This document shows, in pieces, positions 44,417 through 53,165 of a DNA stretch of 64,000 nt (position 1 is the stretch's first letter; every line of letters begins with the position of its first letter). The notes below the pieces were generated by a model that had not been told where the DNA came from, searched no databases, and worked only from the letters and a program-made list of their open reading frames with translations. The position numbers and the translations under genes were made by a program. The DNA comes from Cytophagaceae bacterium (lineage in GTDB: Bacteria; Bacteroidota; Bacteroidia; Cytophagales; Spirosomataceae): NCBI GenBank assembly GCA_027486845.1, contig JAIXOL010000028.1, positions 1 to 64,000 on the forward strand, given 5' to 3'.

Positions 44417-45517
44417 TTAATTTCCGAGCACCAAAACCGATTTTTCGGTTAGACCTGACTTAACTTCTACCATATCAAGGTTTTCAACGCCTTTCGTGAT
44501 TTTGATTTTCTTTTTATCGCCGTTTTCTTCAATCCATACCGAATCTCGGCCTACTAAATAGTTTTTTGGAATCGTCAGTACTCTTGGGCTTTCCGAAACC
44601 ACAATGTTTGCTTCAATCGTCATGCCGTAGTAGGCCTTGGGTTTTTCTTCTATAAATTCGGCATCTACTCTAAATGTTTGGTCCGCTTTATTGAGTTTTG
44701 GGTAAAGTTTGGTCACTTTTGCCTTGAAGATTTTGTCTTTATAAACATCAATTTTTACTAAAACTATTTGTCCGATTTGCACTTTCACAAAGTCTGATTC
44801 GTCGATGGCCAATTGAGCATAAACCTCGTTGGCATCACCTACTAATGCCACCGCTTCGCCACGTCTAACGAGTTCGCCTTGTTTTTTATAAATTTCGTAG
44901 AGCTTTCCTGCTTCAAAGCTTTTTATTCGATAATTATCTTCTTCACGGGCATTGACTTTGAAGTTCGACTGTGAGTTTTGTAAATCTACGTACAATTGAT
45001 TTTTTGTACGTAGCCACGCTTTTCTGCGAGCCGAAACATCATTCTTGGAGGTTTGGAAAGCTAATTCTGCTCGTTCATACTCTATTCGAGTGGTGGCATT
45101 GCGGTCGTAAAGTTCTTTATAGCGTTTGAAATTTACTGAGTCATTGGCCAACTTTGTACGAGCATTTCGAACCTGAGCTTCGAGTTCATCAAGAATCGGT
45201 GAGTTATTACTGAAATTGGCTTCCGATTGGCGTAAAATATTGCTCGAAGCTTCCACTCGAGCTTCTTGTGAGGCACTTTCAAGTTGAAAAAGCAATTGGT
45301 TTTTACCTACAGCATCGCCCTCATAAGCTGTTTGTTTTATTAAAAAACCATCGACATTGGCAGTGAGTTTGTATTCATTTTTGGGATAAATATTCCCTGA
45401 AGCATAAACCGCTTCGGTGAGAGATTTATATTGAGGCGAAGTGTTGGTGTTCTCTGTTTTTTTGCAGGAAACAAATATACCAACGAAGACTAAAGTAAGT
45501 AGGTAACTATTTTTCAT
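44417..45517 (-). CDS. Efflux adaptor (HlyD/MacA-like membrane fusion) lipoprotein
   Basis: A 366-residue periplasmic adaptor. The signal peptide ends with the lipobox VSCKK, which predicts lipidation at Cys. A biotinyl-lipoyl-like half (GFLIKQTAYEGDAVGKNQLLF) is followed by a long coiled hairpin (about 85-190, charged heptads) and a beta-barrel part (VKIDVYKDKIFKAKVTKLYP). It is the first gene of the efflux operon (adaptor, permease, four-helix insert, ATPase, kinase, regulator). No outer-membrane TolC-like gene is adjacent. Confidence 0.92.
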   Translation of the reverse strand: MKNSYLLTLVFVGIFVSCKKTENTNTSPQYKSLTEAVYASGNIYPKNEYKLTANVDGFLIKQTAYEGDAVGKNQLLFQLESASQEARVEASSNILRQSEANFSNNSPILDELEAQVRNARTKLANDSVNFKRYKELYDRNATTRIEYERAELAFQTSKNDVSARRKAWLRTKNQLYVDLQNSQSNFKVNAREEDNYRIKSFEAGKLYEIYKKQGELVRRGEAVALVGDANEVYAQLAIDESDFVKVQIGQIVLVKIDVYKDKIFKAKVTKLYPKLNKADQTFRVDAEFIEEKPKAYYGMTIEANIVVSESPRVLTIPKNYLVGRDSVWIEENGDKKKIKITKGVENLDMVEVKSGLTEKSVLVLGN

Positions 45518-45590
45518 TTGATGTTTATGCTTTCTGAGGTACGAAAAATATCTTTCTTAAATATTACCCAAAGGTGTATCTAAATTATAG

Positions 45591-45698
45591 AATCATCAAG
45601 AAATTTTGAACGAAGCGGAAGAAAAAAACATTGAGACAGTAATAAGTTTGCCGTTGAGTAAAGAAATATTTAATTTTATGCTTAATTATTCGTTTTAA
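45591..45698 (+). pseudogene. Possible 3' fragment of a small gene
   Basis: After an in-frame TAG at 45588, 35 codons read NHQEILNEAEEKNIETVISL then PLSKEIFNFMLNYSF to TAA. Amino-acid composition looks coding, but there is no start codon and I recognise no family. Could be chance. Confidence 0.25.
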
Positions 45699-45750
45699 TA
45701 AATTGTTCAATACTAAATTTATACACTTCAAATTAAAAAAGCCAAAATCT

Positions 45751-46230
45751 ATGAAAATCTCATCTAATTTTAGAAAATTACTTATATTACTTGTTTTGTC
45801 GTCTTTGTCGATGCTAATAATGAATTGTTCGAAATCTGATTCAGACGCATCGACACCTACTGCTCAGATTGTAGGAACATGGAAAGTTATAAGTATTTTA
45901 GTAAAAGAAGGAACAAAATCAGAAGCAGACCAATTTCCTGCATTATTACTTTTTTTTCCATGTTTCAAAGATGTTTCATTTACATTCAAAAGTAATGGAG
46001 ACTTATCTGCTTCAGTTCCTGCGGCATGCCAGTCAACAGCAGATAATATTATTGGAACAAGTGGCTCTGCTAAGTATGAAGTAACAGGAGGGAAATTAAT
46101 TATTACGGATACTGATGGAACAAAAACTACAGAAGATGTATCGTTTAGTGGTAGTCAAATGACTTGGGCGTCATCAGAAACAAAAGGTGGAACAGTTACG
46201 ACTACGAAAGTTGTTTTAACAAAGCAATAA
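45751..46230 (+). CDS. Lipocalin-like lipoprotein
   Basis: A 159-residue protein from ATG 45751 (MKISSNFRKLLILLVL); an upstream in-frame start lacks the normal signal-peptide n-region. The signal peptide ends in the lipobox IMNCSKSD. IVGTWKVISILVKEGTKS at the beginning and strands VSFTFKSNGDL, AKYEVTGGKLIITDTDG and MTWASSE fit the lipocalin-like (lipocalin_4/5) fold of small Bacteroidota surface lipoproteins. Ligand unknown. Confidence 0.82.
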   Translation: MKISSNFRKLLILLVLSSLSMLIMNCSKSDSDASTPTAQIVGTWKVISILVKEGTKSEADQFPALLLFFPCFKDVSFTFKSNGDLSASVPAACQSTADNIIGTSGSAKYEVTGGKLIITDTDGTKTTEDVSFSGSQMTWASSETKGGTVTTTKVVLTKQ

Positions 46231-46252
46231 ATAGTCAATCAAATATAACTAT

Positions 46253-46285
46253 TAGCTCATTGCTTCGGTGATGGGCTATTTTTTT
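46253..46285. terminator. Terminator after the lipocalin-like gene
   Basis: TAGCTCAT (46253-46260) pairs with ATGGGCTA (46271-46278), one G-U pair, followed by seven T on the plus strand. It overlaps the recX 3' end on the other strand by 10 bases. Confidence 0.75.
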
Positions 46286-46743
46286 GGAACAATTTTCCCA
46301 ATCATTTCCCAAACCAAATCAGCCTCAAATCCTTTTCCAAGGGCATATCGAGCTAGTTTTTGCTTTAAAATCAAAGGCTGTTTTTCGGTGCGAAGTTCGT
46401 GCTTTTTCTTTTCGAGAATTTCTTGCAAAGTTATTCTGTAATCTTCATCTTCGATTTCAGCCATACCTACTTTTATGCAATATTCTGAGAGTTTCCGGGC
46501 TTTAAGTTCGTACTTTATTTTCTGCCTTCCCCATTGTTTTACTCGAAATTTGCTTCCTGCAAAAATCTTGGCAAAACGCTCTTCGTTCAAAAAATTATCT
46601 TCAATCAGATACGCAATTATTTCCTCTGCTTCATCGCCCCAAACCTCCCATTTTTGTAAACGCTCACGCACTTCTGCGTGCGTTCGTTCTTGATACGCAC
46701 AGAAGTTGGCTGCTTTTACGAGTATGTCACGGCGGGTTATCAA
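46276..46743 (-). CDS. recX: Regulatory protein RecX
   Basis: A 155-residue three-helix-repeat protein that modulates RecA filaments. Repeats with CAYQERTHAEVRERLQKW, YLIEDNFLNEERFAKIFAGSKFRVKQWG and IKYELKARKLSEYCI match RecX; YxxRxHSxxELxxKL is represented by YQERTHAEVRERL. Length is normal. recA is not in the window. Confidence 0.92.
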   Translation of the reverse strand: MITRRDILVKAANFCAYQERTHAEVRERLQKWEVWGDEAEEIIAYLIEDNFLNEERFAKIFAGSKFRVKQWGRQKIKYELKARKLSEYCIKVGMAEIEDEDYRITLQEILEKKKHELRTEKQPLILKQKLARYALGKGFEADLVWEMIGKIVPKK

Positions 46744-46794
46744 TTATCTATAAAAAATTATCAATTTTACACTCAGAACTCTAAACTCATAACT

Positions 46795-48609
46795 CTATAA
46801 CGTTTGCATCGAACTTAGTTTTTTGTAGAAACCATCTTCGATTTTCAAAAGTTCGTCGTGTGTGCCACGCTCAATGATTTGTCCTTGGTGAATAACTAGA
46901 ATTTGGTCTGCACTCTGAATTGTACTTAGGCGATGGGCAATGACGAGCGTCGTGCGGTTTTTCATCAAATTAGTAAGGGCTTCTTGCACTAATTTTTCGG
47001 ATTCTGTATCAAGTGCCGAAGTCGCTTCATCCAAAATTAAAATTGGTGGATTTTGCAAAATAGCCCTTGCAATCGACAATCTTTGGCGTTGGCCGCCCGA
47101 AAGCTTTGTGCCTCTGTCACCAATAACTGTCTGATAGTCAGATGATTGTTGCATAATAAAGTCGTGAGCATTCGCAATTTTAGCTGCTGCCATCACTTCT
47201 TCCAAACTTACATTTTCGCCAAAAGCAATATTATTAAAAATGGTATCATTGAATAAAACAGCTTCCTGCGTAACGATTCCCATGAGCTTGCGAAGCGAAT
47301 GCTGCGAAACATCTTTTAGGTCAAAACCATCAAGAGTGATTTGTCCAAAAGTAGGGTCGTAAAATCTCGGAATCAAGTCGGCAATCGTTGATTTTCCACC
47401 GCCCGAAGAGCCAACTAAAGCAATAGTTTTTCCTTTTTGGAGTGTAAAATTGATGTTTTTCAAAACCTCAACATCGCCTTCATAAGAGAAACCAACGTTT
47501 TGTGCTTCGATGCTGCTGCCAAAATCTTTGATTTGAATCGCATTTGATTTGTCTTTTATAAGTGCTTGATTATCAATTAATTCTAAGATTCTTTCGCCCG
47601 AAGCTAGGCCTCTTTGTGCCGAACTGAAAGCATTTGAAATATCTTTGGCCGGACGCATCACTTGCGAAAAAATAACTATATAACTGATGAATTCTGAAGC
47701 GGTCAACTCAGATTTCCCATCAAAAATCAATGAGCCTCCGTAAAGCAAAATGCCGATTACGACAAAAACGCCCATGATTTCGGAAAAAGGTGAAGACATT
47801 TCTCGGCGAGAAGCTAATCCAAAAATAGCATTTCGATAGCCTTGATTTTCGGTACGAAATTTTTCGGTAATAAACTTTTCTGCCACAAAGCCTTTCACGA
47901 CACGCATTCCACCAAAGGCTTCGTCCATTAAACTAATTAGATTACTTAGGCGTTGTTGGCCTTCGCCTGCGTCACGTCTCATACGTTTCACGAGCGTAGA
48001 AATAAAAATCCCTGAAATTGGAATCACCAACAGAGCAAAAAATGTCAGATTCCAAGAAATATAAAAAAGCGAAGCAATGTAAAATATAAACAGAAAAACC
48101 TCTTTGGTAGCAGCCGAAAAGGTGTTAGCAATAGAGTTTTCTACTTCCTGTACATCGGTTATGATGCGAGAAATAAGATTTCCTTTACGTTCGTTACTGA
48201 AAAATCCGAGATGAAGATTAATTGAATTATCAAAAACTGCTTGTCGGAGATTTGACACCATATTTGCTTTGAATTTTTCTAAAAGTCTGATACTCACATA
48301 TTTAAAGATATTGGCCAACAAAACCGAAAAAGCTATAACGCCACAGACAAACTGCAATGCTCCAAATTTTCCGTGTTGAGTCAAAAACTGACTGAAATAG
48401 TAATTAAACTGGTTTTTTAGGTCGAAAATTGATGCAGGTTTTGCTACTGCTTCGAAGGCGATTTTATCGAATAAAACATCTAAAAGAGGCATCAAAAGTG
48501 TAAAATTGAGTACACCAAATAAACTTGCCAAGATAGAAGTAATGACAAATGGCACAATAAAACTACCAAGTGGCTTGGCGTATGAAAGTAATCGAAAGTA
48601 ATTTTTCAA
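46795..48609 (-). CDS. ABC exporter, fused permease-ATPase (MsbA-like)
   Basis: A half-transporter of about 604 residues: six membrane segments in the first 320 residues and an ATPase domain with Walker A GSSGGGKST, Q-loop VTQEAVLFN, signature LSGGQRQRLSIARAI, Walker B ILILDEATSALD and H-loop IAHRLSTI. The TTG at 48609 gives MKNYFRLLSYAKPLG, the N-terminus usual for the Bacteroidota family; an open frame extends to a TTG at 48678, but that lies inside a perfect hairpin (48659-48691). Likely role: flipping lipid A-core or another lipid across the inner membrane. Confidence 0.92.
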   Translation of the reverse strand: MKNYFRLLSYAKPLGSFIVPFVITSILASLFGVLNFTLLMPLLDVLFDKIAFEAVAKPASIFDLKNQFNYYFSQFLTQHGKFGALQFVCGVIAFSVLLANIFKYVSIRLLEKFKANMVSNLRQAVFDNSINLHLGFFSNERKGNLISRIITDVQEVENSIANTFSAATKEVFLFIFYIASLFYISWNLTFFALLVIPISGIFISTLVKRMRRDAGEGQQRLSNLISLMDEAFGGMRVVKGFVAEKFITEKFRTENQGYRNAIFGLASRREMSSPFSEIMGVFVVIGILLYGGSLIFDGKSELTASEFISYIVIFSQVMRPAKDISNAFSSAQRGLASGERILELIDNQALIKDKSNAIQIKDFGSSIEAQNVGFSYEGDVEVLKNINFTLQKGKTIALVGSSGGGKSTIADLIPRFYDPTFGQITLDGFDLKDVSQHSLRKLMGIVTQEAVLFNDTIFNNIAFGENVSLEEVMAAAKIANAHDFIMQQSSDYQTVIGDRGTKLSGGQRQRLSIARAILQNPPILILDEATSALDTESEKLVQEALTNLMKNRTTLVIAHRLSTIQSADQILVIHQGQIIERGTHDELLKIEDGFYKKLSSMQTL

Positions 48610-48658
48610 TTGAATATTAAAAAATGTTAATGCTGCAAAGTTCGTTAAAATACAGCTA

Positions 48659-48691
48659 AAACCTATAAGGTTTCGCAAACCTTATAGGTTT
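48659..48691. terminator. Perfect 15-base hairpin between MATE and ABC genes
   Basis: AAACCTATAAGGTTT and AAACCTTATAGGTTT form a 15-base stem with a 3-base loop. Such AACCTATAAGGTT palindromes recur between genes in Bacteroidota genomes. It lies 11 bases after the MATE gene stop and upstream of the ABC gene; it may end or attenuate transcription. Confidence 0.6.
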
Positions 48692-48701
48692 AGTCTGAAA
48701 T

Positions 48702-50078
48702 TTAAACCGTCATTGTCTTCCAACGCCCTCTTCGGAATACAAAAATCGCCACAATTGCTAGAATTGACTCACTGATAGCTATTGACCAAAATACGCCTGA
48801 AGGCCCCCAATCAAGTGTTTTTGCCAAGAAATAAGCGAGTGGAATTTCGATTAGCCAAAAACAAACAAAATTTATAATTGTTGGTGAAAGTGTATCGCCC
48901 GCACCATTCAATGATTGCCCGATAACCATTCCGTAGCCAAAGAAAATATAGCCTAAACATACGATTTGTAAGCATAAAACGCCGTTGGCAACTACAGTAG
49001 GGTCATTACTGAAAATCTCAACAAAATTTTTGGCAAAAAAAGCAAATATTAGTCCGACCAAAAGCAAGAATATCATATTGTAGAAAGCTGTTCGCCAAAC
49101 AGAGGTTTCAGCACGTTCGGGTTTTCCAGCACCGAGATTTTGTCCAACTAAAGTTGCAGCGGCATTCGACATGCCCCATGAAGGTAAAATCGTGAAAATA
49201 ATAATACGAATCGCAATCGTGTATCCAGCCACAACCTCACTTCCGAAAGTCGAAAGAATACGAGTCAAGAAAATCCAACTAGCCGACTGAATCAAGAATT
49301 GTCCGGTTCCGCCTGCCGCTACACTTAGTATATTTTTGCTTACTTCTTTATTTGGTACAAATTGTTTGGCAAGAATCTGAATATTTCCATTTCCGCCATA
49401 AAGTGCGTATAATTGATACAAAACGCCTATAGTTCGACCAACAGTTGTAGCAATTGCGGCACCTTCAACTCCAAAACCCATAACCGGAATCAGAATAAAA
49501 TCCATGATAATATTGATTAAGTTTGCCAGTAAAATCGAACGCATGGCCGTTGAGGCATCGCCCGCACCACGCAAAGCTCCGCTCAAAGTATAAAGCAAAA
49601 CAATTGATGGACTACTCGCAAAAATAATGCGTGTAAAACTTGAACCTTTTTCAATCAAATGTTCGTTTCCACCCATTAATCTCAGAATGTCTTCGGCAAA
49701 AACAAAGCCCAGTATGCCAACTGAAACACCTAAAACCAACGAAATGATAATGACTTGAGCTACTGCCAAACCGCCACCAATTTTGTTACCTTCGCCCACT
49801 CGACGAGCCACAATCGCAGTAGCAGCTGCACTCAAACCAATGGCTATTGAGTAAATTAAAGTTAGTACCGATTCGGTCAAACCAACAGTTGCTACACCTT
49901 CTGTACCTACATAACGAGCCACAAAAAACGCATCAACGACCGCAAAAAGCGACTCACCAATCATCTCCAAAATCATAGGTACTGAAAGCAGAAAAATTGC
50001 ACGATTAATGCTAATATCTGTATAGCTTTGTTCTTCGCCACGAATGGCATGCATGAATAATTGTAAAATTTTTCGCAT
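48702..50078 (-). CDS. MATE family multidrug efflux transporter
   Basis: A 458-residue membrane protein with twelve predicted segments in two related halves, as in MATE/NorM antiporters. IFLLSVPMILEMIGESLFAV at the start and the internal NLINIIMDFILIP, FGVEGAAIATTVGR and second-half ATLVGQNLGAGKPERAE are family hallmarks. It exports cationic compounds in exchange for Na+ or H+. Confidence 0.92.
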   Translation of the reverse strand: MRKILQLFMHAIRGEEQSYTDISINRAIFLLSVPMILEMIGESLFAVVDAFFVARYVGTEGVATVGLTESVLTLIYSIAIGLSAAATAIVARRVGEGNKIGGGLAVAQVIIISLVLGVSVGILGFVFAEDILRLMGGNEHLIEKGSSFTRIIFASSPSIVLLYTLSGALRGAGDASTAMRSILLANLINIIMDFILIPVMGFGVEGAAIATTVGRTIGVLYQLYALYGGNGNIQILAKQFVPNKEVSKNILSVAAGGTGQFLIQSASWIFLTRILSTFGSEVVAGYTIAIRIIIFTILPSWGMSNAAATLVGQNLGAGKPERAETSVWRTAFYNMIFLLLVGLIFAFFAKNFVEIFSNDPTVVANGVLCLQIVCLGYIFFGYGMVIGQSLNGAGDTLSPTIINFVCFWLIEIPLAYFLAKTLDWGPSGVFWSIAISESILAIVAIFVFRRGRWKTMTV

Positions 50079-50296
50079 GAAAAAAATATATGTCTGAAAG
50101 GCTCAGATTAAAAATAAAATTTAGTAAATCGGAAACTAAGAGAATTATAGAAATAATTTCCCGTAAAAGAAATAAGAAGAAAATAGTTTGTACTAAACAA
50201 ACTCACCTAAGAAAATCATGGACTTTTGTAGATTTTAGGCTACAAAATTAGAAATATGTTTTTTAACAAAAAATATTTAATGAATAAAATTCAAAA

Positions 50297-50887
50297 TTAC
50301 GCCCTAATTACCCCACGCCTCAGTAGTTCCCAAAAGCATTTGGCCGTAGCTGCAATATCTATGCTGGCATCGTGAGCGTCGCTGATTTTCTGATTAAATA
50401 ATTTATAGTGTAATTCTTCTAGTTTAGGCCATTTGTAGCCATTTTTGCCCGAAATTCGACAAAAACTTACGATATCTTTGTTTTTCATCGTACAAAAACT
50501 TCGTTTGGTCAAAATCGGTTTTGTATCAAATTCCTTTCTAACAAACTCTGCTCCGACAATATTTCTATCAAAATCAAAATTATGGGCAATTAAAATGGAT
50601 GATTCTGTAATTGCATCGGCAAAAATATCCAGCACTTGTGTTAAATTATGTCCTTCGGTTTGTGCTTGTTCGTTTGTTATTCGGTGAATGAGCGTAGCCT
50701 CTCGTGGAATCGAAAAACCTTCGGGTTTGATGATGTAGTTATGCTTGGCAGCAAGTGTACCATTTTCATAAAATTCAATAAAAGCTAATTGCACCAATCG
50801 AGGCCAGTTATTGACTTGCGTGATTGGTGCATTGTAGAACTGTGGTAATCCGGTAGTTTCGGTATCGAAAAAGAGGATTTTTCGCAT
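50297..50887 (-). CDS. DnaQ-like 3'-5' exonuclease
   Basis: A 196-residue RNase T/DnaQ-fold nuclease. ExoI motif FFDTETTGLP (D and E at residues 7 and 9), ExoII ILIAHNFDFDRNIV and ExoIII HDASIDIAATAKCF (DEDDh type) are all present. It is too short for a polymerase and may be the stand-alone epsilon-like or an RNA/DNA turnover enzyme. Confidence 0.9.
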   Translation of the reverse strand: MRKILFFDTETTGLPQFYNAPITQVNNWPRLVQLAFIEFYENGTLAAKHNYIIKPEGFSIPREATLIHRITNEQAQTEGHNLTQVLDIFADAITESSILIAHNFDFDRNIVGAEFVRKEFDTKPILTKRSFCTMKNKDIVSFCRISGKNGYKWPKLEELHYKLFNQKISDAHDASIDIAATAKCFWELLRRGVIRA

Positions 50888-50907
50888 TTTTATTCTCTGT
50901 TTTATTT

Positions 50908-50983
50908 ACCACAGAGGCACAGATTACACGAATTTTCACGGAATAAATTCTGTGTTAATCTGTGTAATCCGTGCCTCCGTGGT
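50908..50983. repeat. 76-base palindromic repeat, copy 1
   Basis: The ends read ACCACAGAGGCACAGATTAC and GTAATCCGTGCCTCCGTGGT, which are near-perfect reverse complements. A second 76-base copy lies at 58246-58321. It sits between the APC permease and exonuclease genes. Confidence 0.8.
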
Positions 50984-50987
50984 GTTT

Positions 50988-52439
50988 TTAAATTTCTTCT
51001 TTCTTGCTATTAAACCAATAATAAACAGGAATTCCGATAGCAACAATTCCAAGTCCAGGGTATGTAAATTGAGGTTTTTCTTTTACTAAAATCAAAACAA
51101 TAATTGAAGCAATAATTACATAAATCATCGGGATAATCGGATAACCTGGAGCTTTGATTGGACGCTCGGCATCGGGCATTTTTTTGCGTAAAATAAAAAT
51201 TCCGTAAATTGTGAAGGCATAAAATAGAATCACAACACCCATCAGATAATCGAGCAAATCGCCGTATTTCCCTGTCAAGCAAAGAAAAGATGCCCAAAAA
51301 CACTGCCACCAAAGAGCATTTTGCGGTACGCCAGCTTCGCTTAATTTACCAAAACTTTTGAAGAATAAGCCATCTTTTGCCATAGTATAATAAACCCTCG
51401 AACCAGATAAAATCAGTCCGTTATTACAGCCAAAAGTCGAAATCATAATCAAAATTGCTACGATTATCGAAAATCCTTGTCCACCAATGAGTTGAGCGGC
51501 TGCCGCTGCAACTCTATCTTCGGAAGCAAACTGAATACCTCGGCTCATGACGTCAGCACCATTTGGGTCGCCTTTCAAGGGTAAAATGCATAGATAAACA
51601 ATATTCATCAAAATATACAAAGTTGTTACCAAGAATGTACCGATAATCAAACCTCTTGGAATTGTTTTTTCTGCATTGACAACCTCATCTCCTGCGAAAG
51701 TAAGACCATTCCAAGCATCGCTCGAAAACAAAGTTCCAACTTGCGTTACGCCAATCGCCAAGATAATTCCGAAGCCCGTAATGCCTGTTACAATCCACTG
51801 TCCGTCAACTTTGGCAGTACTTGAAGCATCAAAAATATTTGAAAAATTTTGAGTAATTACCTCAGCGTTTGCACCCAAAATAAAGCCCAAAATAATGAGC
51901 ATTGCAATCGCTCCAAGTTTGGTTGTGCTGAAAATGTTTTGAATGATTTTGCCTTCTTTTACGCCACGAGTGTTGGCATAAGTAAGCAAAACGATACTCA
52001 AAATAGCGAGTAAACGCTGTGAAGTGAGTTTGAAACTTGTATCGCCAATACTAAAAAACTCATGTTTATCACTGATAAAATCTGGGAAAAGTACACCAGC
52101 ATATTTAGCAAAAGCTACCGCAACTGCAGCAATTGTACCAGTCTGAATTACTGCAAAAAACGACCATCCGTAAAGAAAACCCGTCAGTTTGCCGTAGGCT
52201 TTTTGTAGAAAAACATATTGTCCGCCCGCTTGCGGAAACATGGCGGTGAGTTCGCCGTAGCATAATGCTCCTACCATTGTTAGTATGCCTGCTAAAAGCC
52301 AGGATGCTAATAGCCAGCCAGTTGAGCCAACTTGTCGAGCCACATCGGCACTAACAATAAAAATTCCAGAGCCAATCATCGAACCAGATACGAGCATCAC
52401 AGCATCGTATAGTTTGATTTCTTTTTTAAAATTTGCCAA
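50988..52439 (-). CDS. APC family amino acid permease
   Basis: A 483-residue transporter with twelve membrane segments. MANFKKEIKLYDAVMLVSGS MIGSGIF-type helix 1 (consensus G-S-G-I-F), FPQAGGQYVFLQKAYG and the helix-6 segment DAWNGLTFAGDEVVNAEKTIPR fit the LAT-like (SLC7) branch that often exchanges neutral amino acids. Substrate is not deducible. Confidence 0.9.
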   Translation of the reverse strand: MANFKKEIKLYDAVMLVSGSMIGSGIFIVSADVARQVGSTGWLLASWLLAGILTMVGALCYGELTAMFPQAGGQYVFLQKAYGKLTGFLYGWSFFAVIQTGTIAAVAVAFAKYAGVLFPDFISDKHEFFSIGDTSFKLTSQRLLAILSIVLLTYANTRGVKEGKIIQNIFSTTKLGAIAMLIILGFILGANAEVITQNFSNIFDASSTAKVDGQWIVTGITGFGIILAIGVTQVGTLFSSDAWNGLTFAGDEVVNAEKTIPRGLIIGTFLVTTLYILMNIVYLCILPLKGDPNGADVMSRGIQFASEDRVAAAAAQLIGGQGFSIIVAILIMISTFGCNNGLILSGSRVYYTMAKDGLFFKSFGKLSEAGVPQNALWWQCFWASFLCLTGKYGDLLDYLMGVVILFYAFTIYGIFILRKKMPDAERPIKAPGYPIIPMIYVIIASIIVLILVKEKPQFTYPGLGIVAIGIPVYYWFNSKKEEI

Positions 52440-52474
52440 AATAGTAGGAAGGTTAGGGTTTATTAATGAAAATC

Positions 52475-53101
52475 TTATTCAAATATATTGCTTAACTTTA
52501 ATTCAAATCCTTGAATGATTTCTGATTTTAAAACTTCGTTTTTCTGAATATCTTTCTGACAACGGAGTTCATTATCTATTTGTTTGTAAAGCGTCAGCGT
52601 TTGTTTCTCTACATTTATTAGCCAATATTCCTTTACACCTGTGGTTTCATAAATGTGCTTTTTATACGACATCGGGCGGCGTTCCGCATCGTTAGTGTCA
52701 TTTGACGGAGAAAGTATTTCTACTACTAAATCAAGCGAACCTTCAATTTTGCTTTCACCGCTAATATTGAGTCTTTCTTTTGAAATAAAAAGCAGGCCAG
52801 GTTGAAAAGTATCATGGAGAGTGAAAAGTACATCCATTGGAGCCGCAAAAAGCTTTCCAAGTTTGTTTCCAACAATATAAAATCCAAGAAAAGTATGTAA
52901 CAAGCTACTTATATCTTGGTGCGAAGGTTTAGGTGATGCAATAAAGAAAATTCTACCATTTAGCAATTCAAAATTTCTACTTTCAGGGGGCGTTAGTTTT
53001 ACATAATCATGATACGTAAGCAATTTAGGTTGAGGAATTTTCTTCTCAACCTTCTTTCCTCCAAGTTTATACCTCGAATGTGTTGCTATTGCATTCATCA
53101 C
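52475..53101 (-). CDS. Uma2 family protein lacking the first catalytic Asp
   Basis: A 208-residue member of the Uma2/DUF820 PD-(D/E)xK family (LTYHDYVKLTPPESRNFELLNG, GKLFAAPMDV, LDLVVEILSPSN with E128, KEYWLINVEKQTLTLY). The usual QPDLLF Asp is Gly here: residues 100-106 read QPGLLFI. The codon is GGC, one A-to-G change from GAC, so loss of nuclease activity is likely. It lies between two APC permease genes on the same strand. Confidence 0.85.
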   Translation of the reverse strand: MMNAIATHSRYKLGGKKVEKKIPQPKLLTYHDYVKLTPPESRNFELLNGRIFFIASPKPSHQDISSLLHTFLGFYIVGNKLGKLFAAPMDVLFTLHDTFQPGLLFISKERLNISGESKIEGSLDLVVEILSPSNDTNDAERRPMSYKKHIYETTGVKEYWLINVEKQTLTLYKQIDNELRCQKDIQKNEVLKSEIIQGFELKLSNIFE

Positions 53102-53165
53102 AAATAAATTTTACACTAAAAAAATATTTTTATTTTTGATTGCCTACTGAGAACTGCCAATGACT

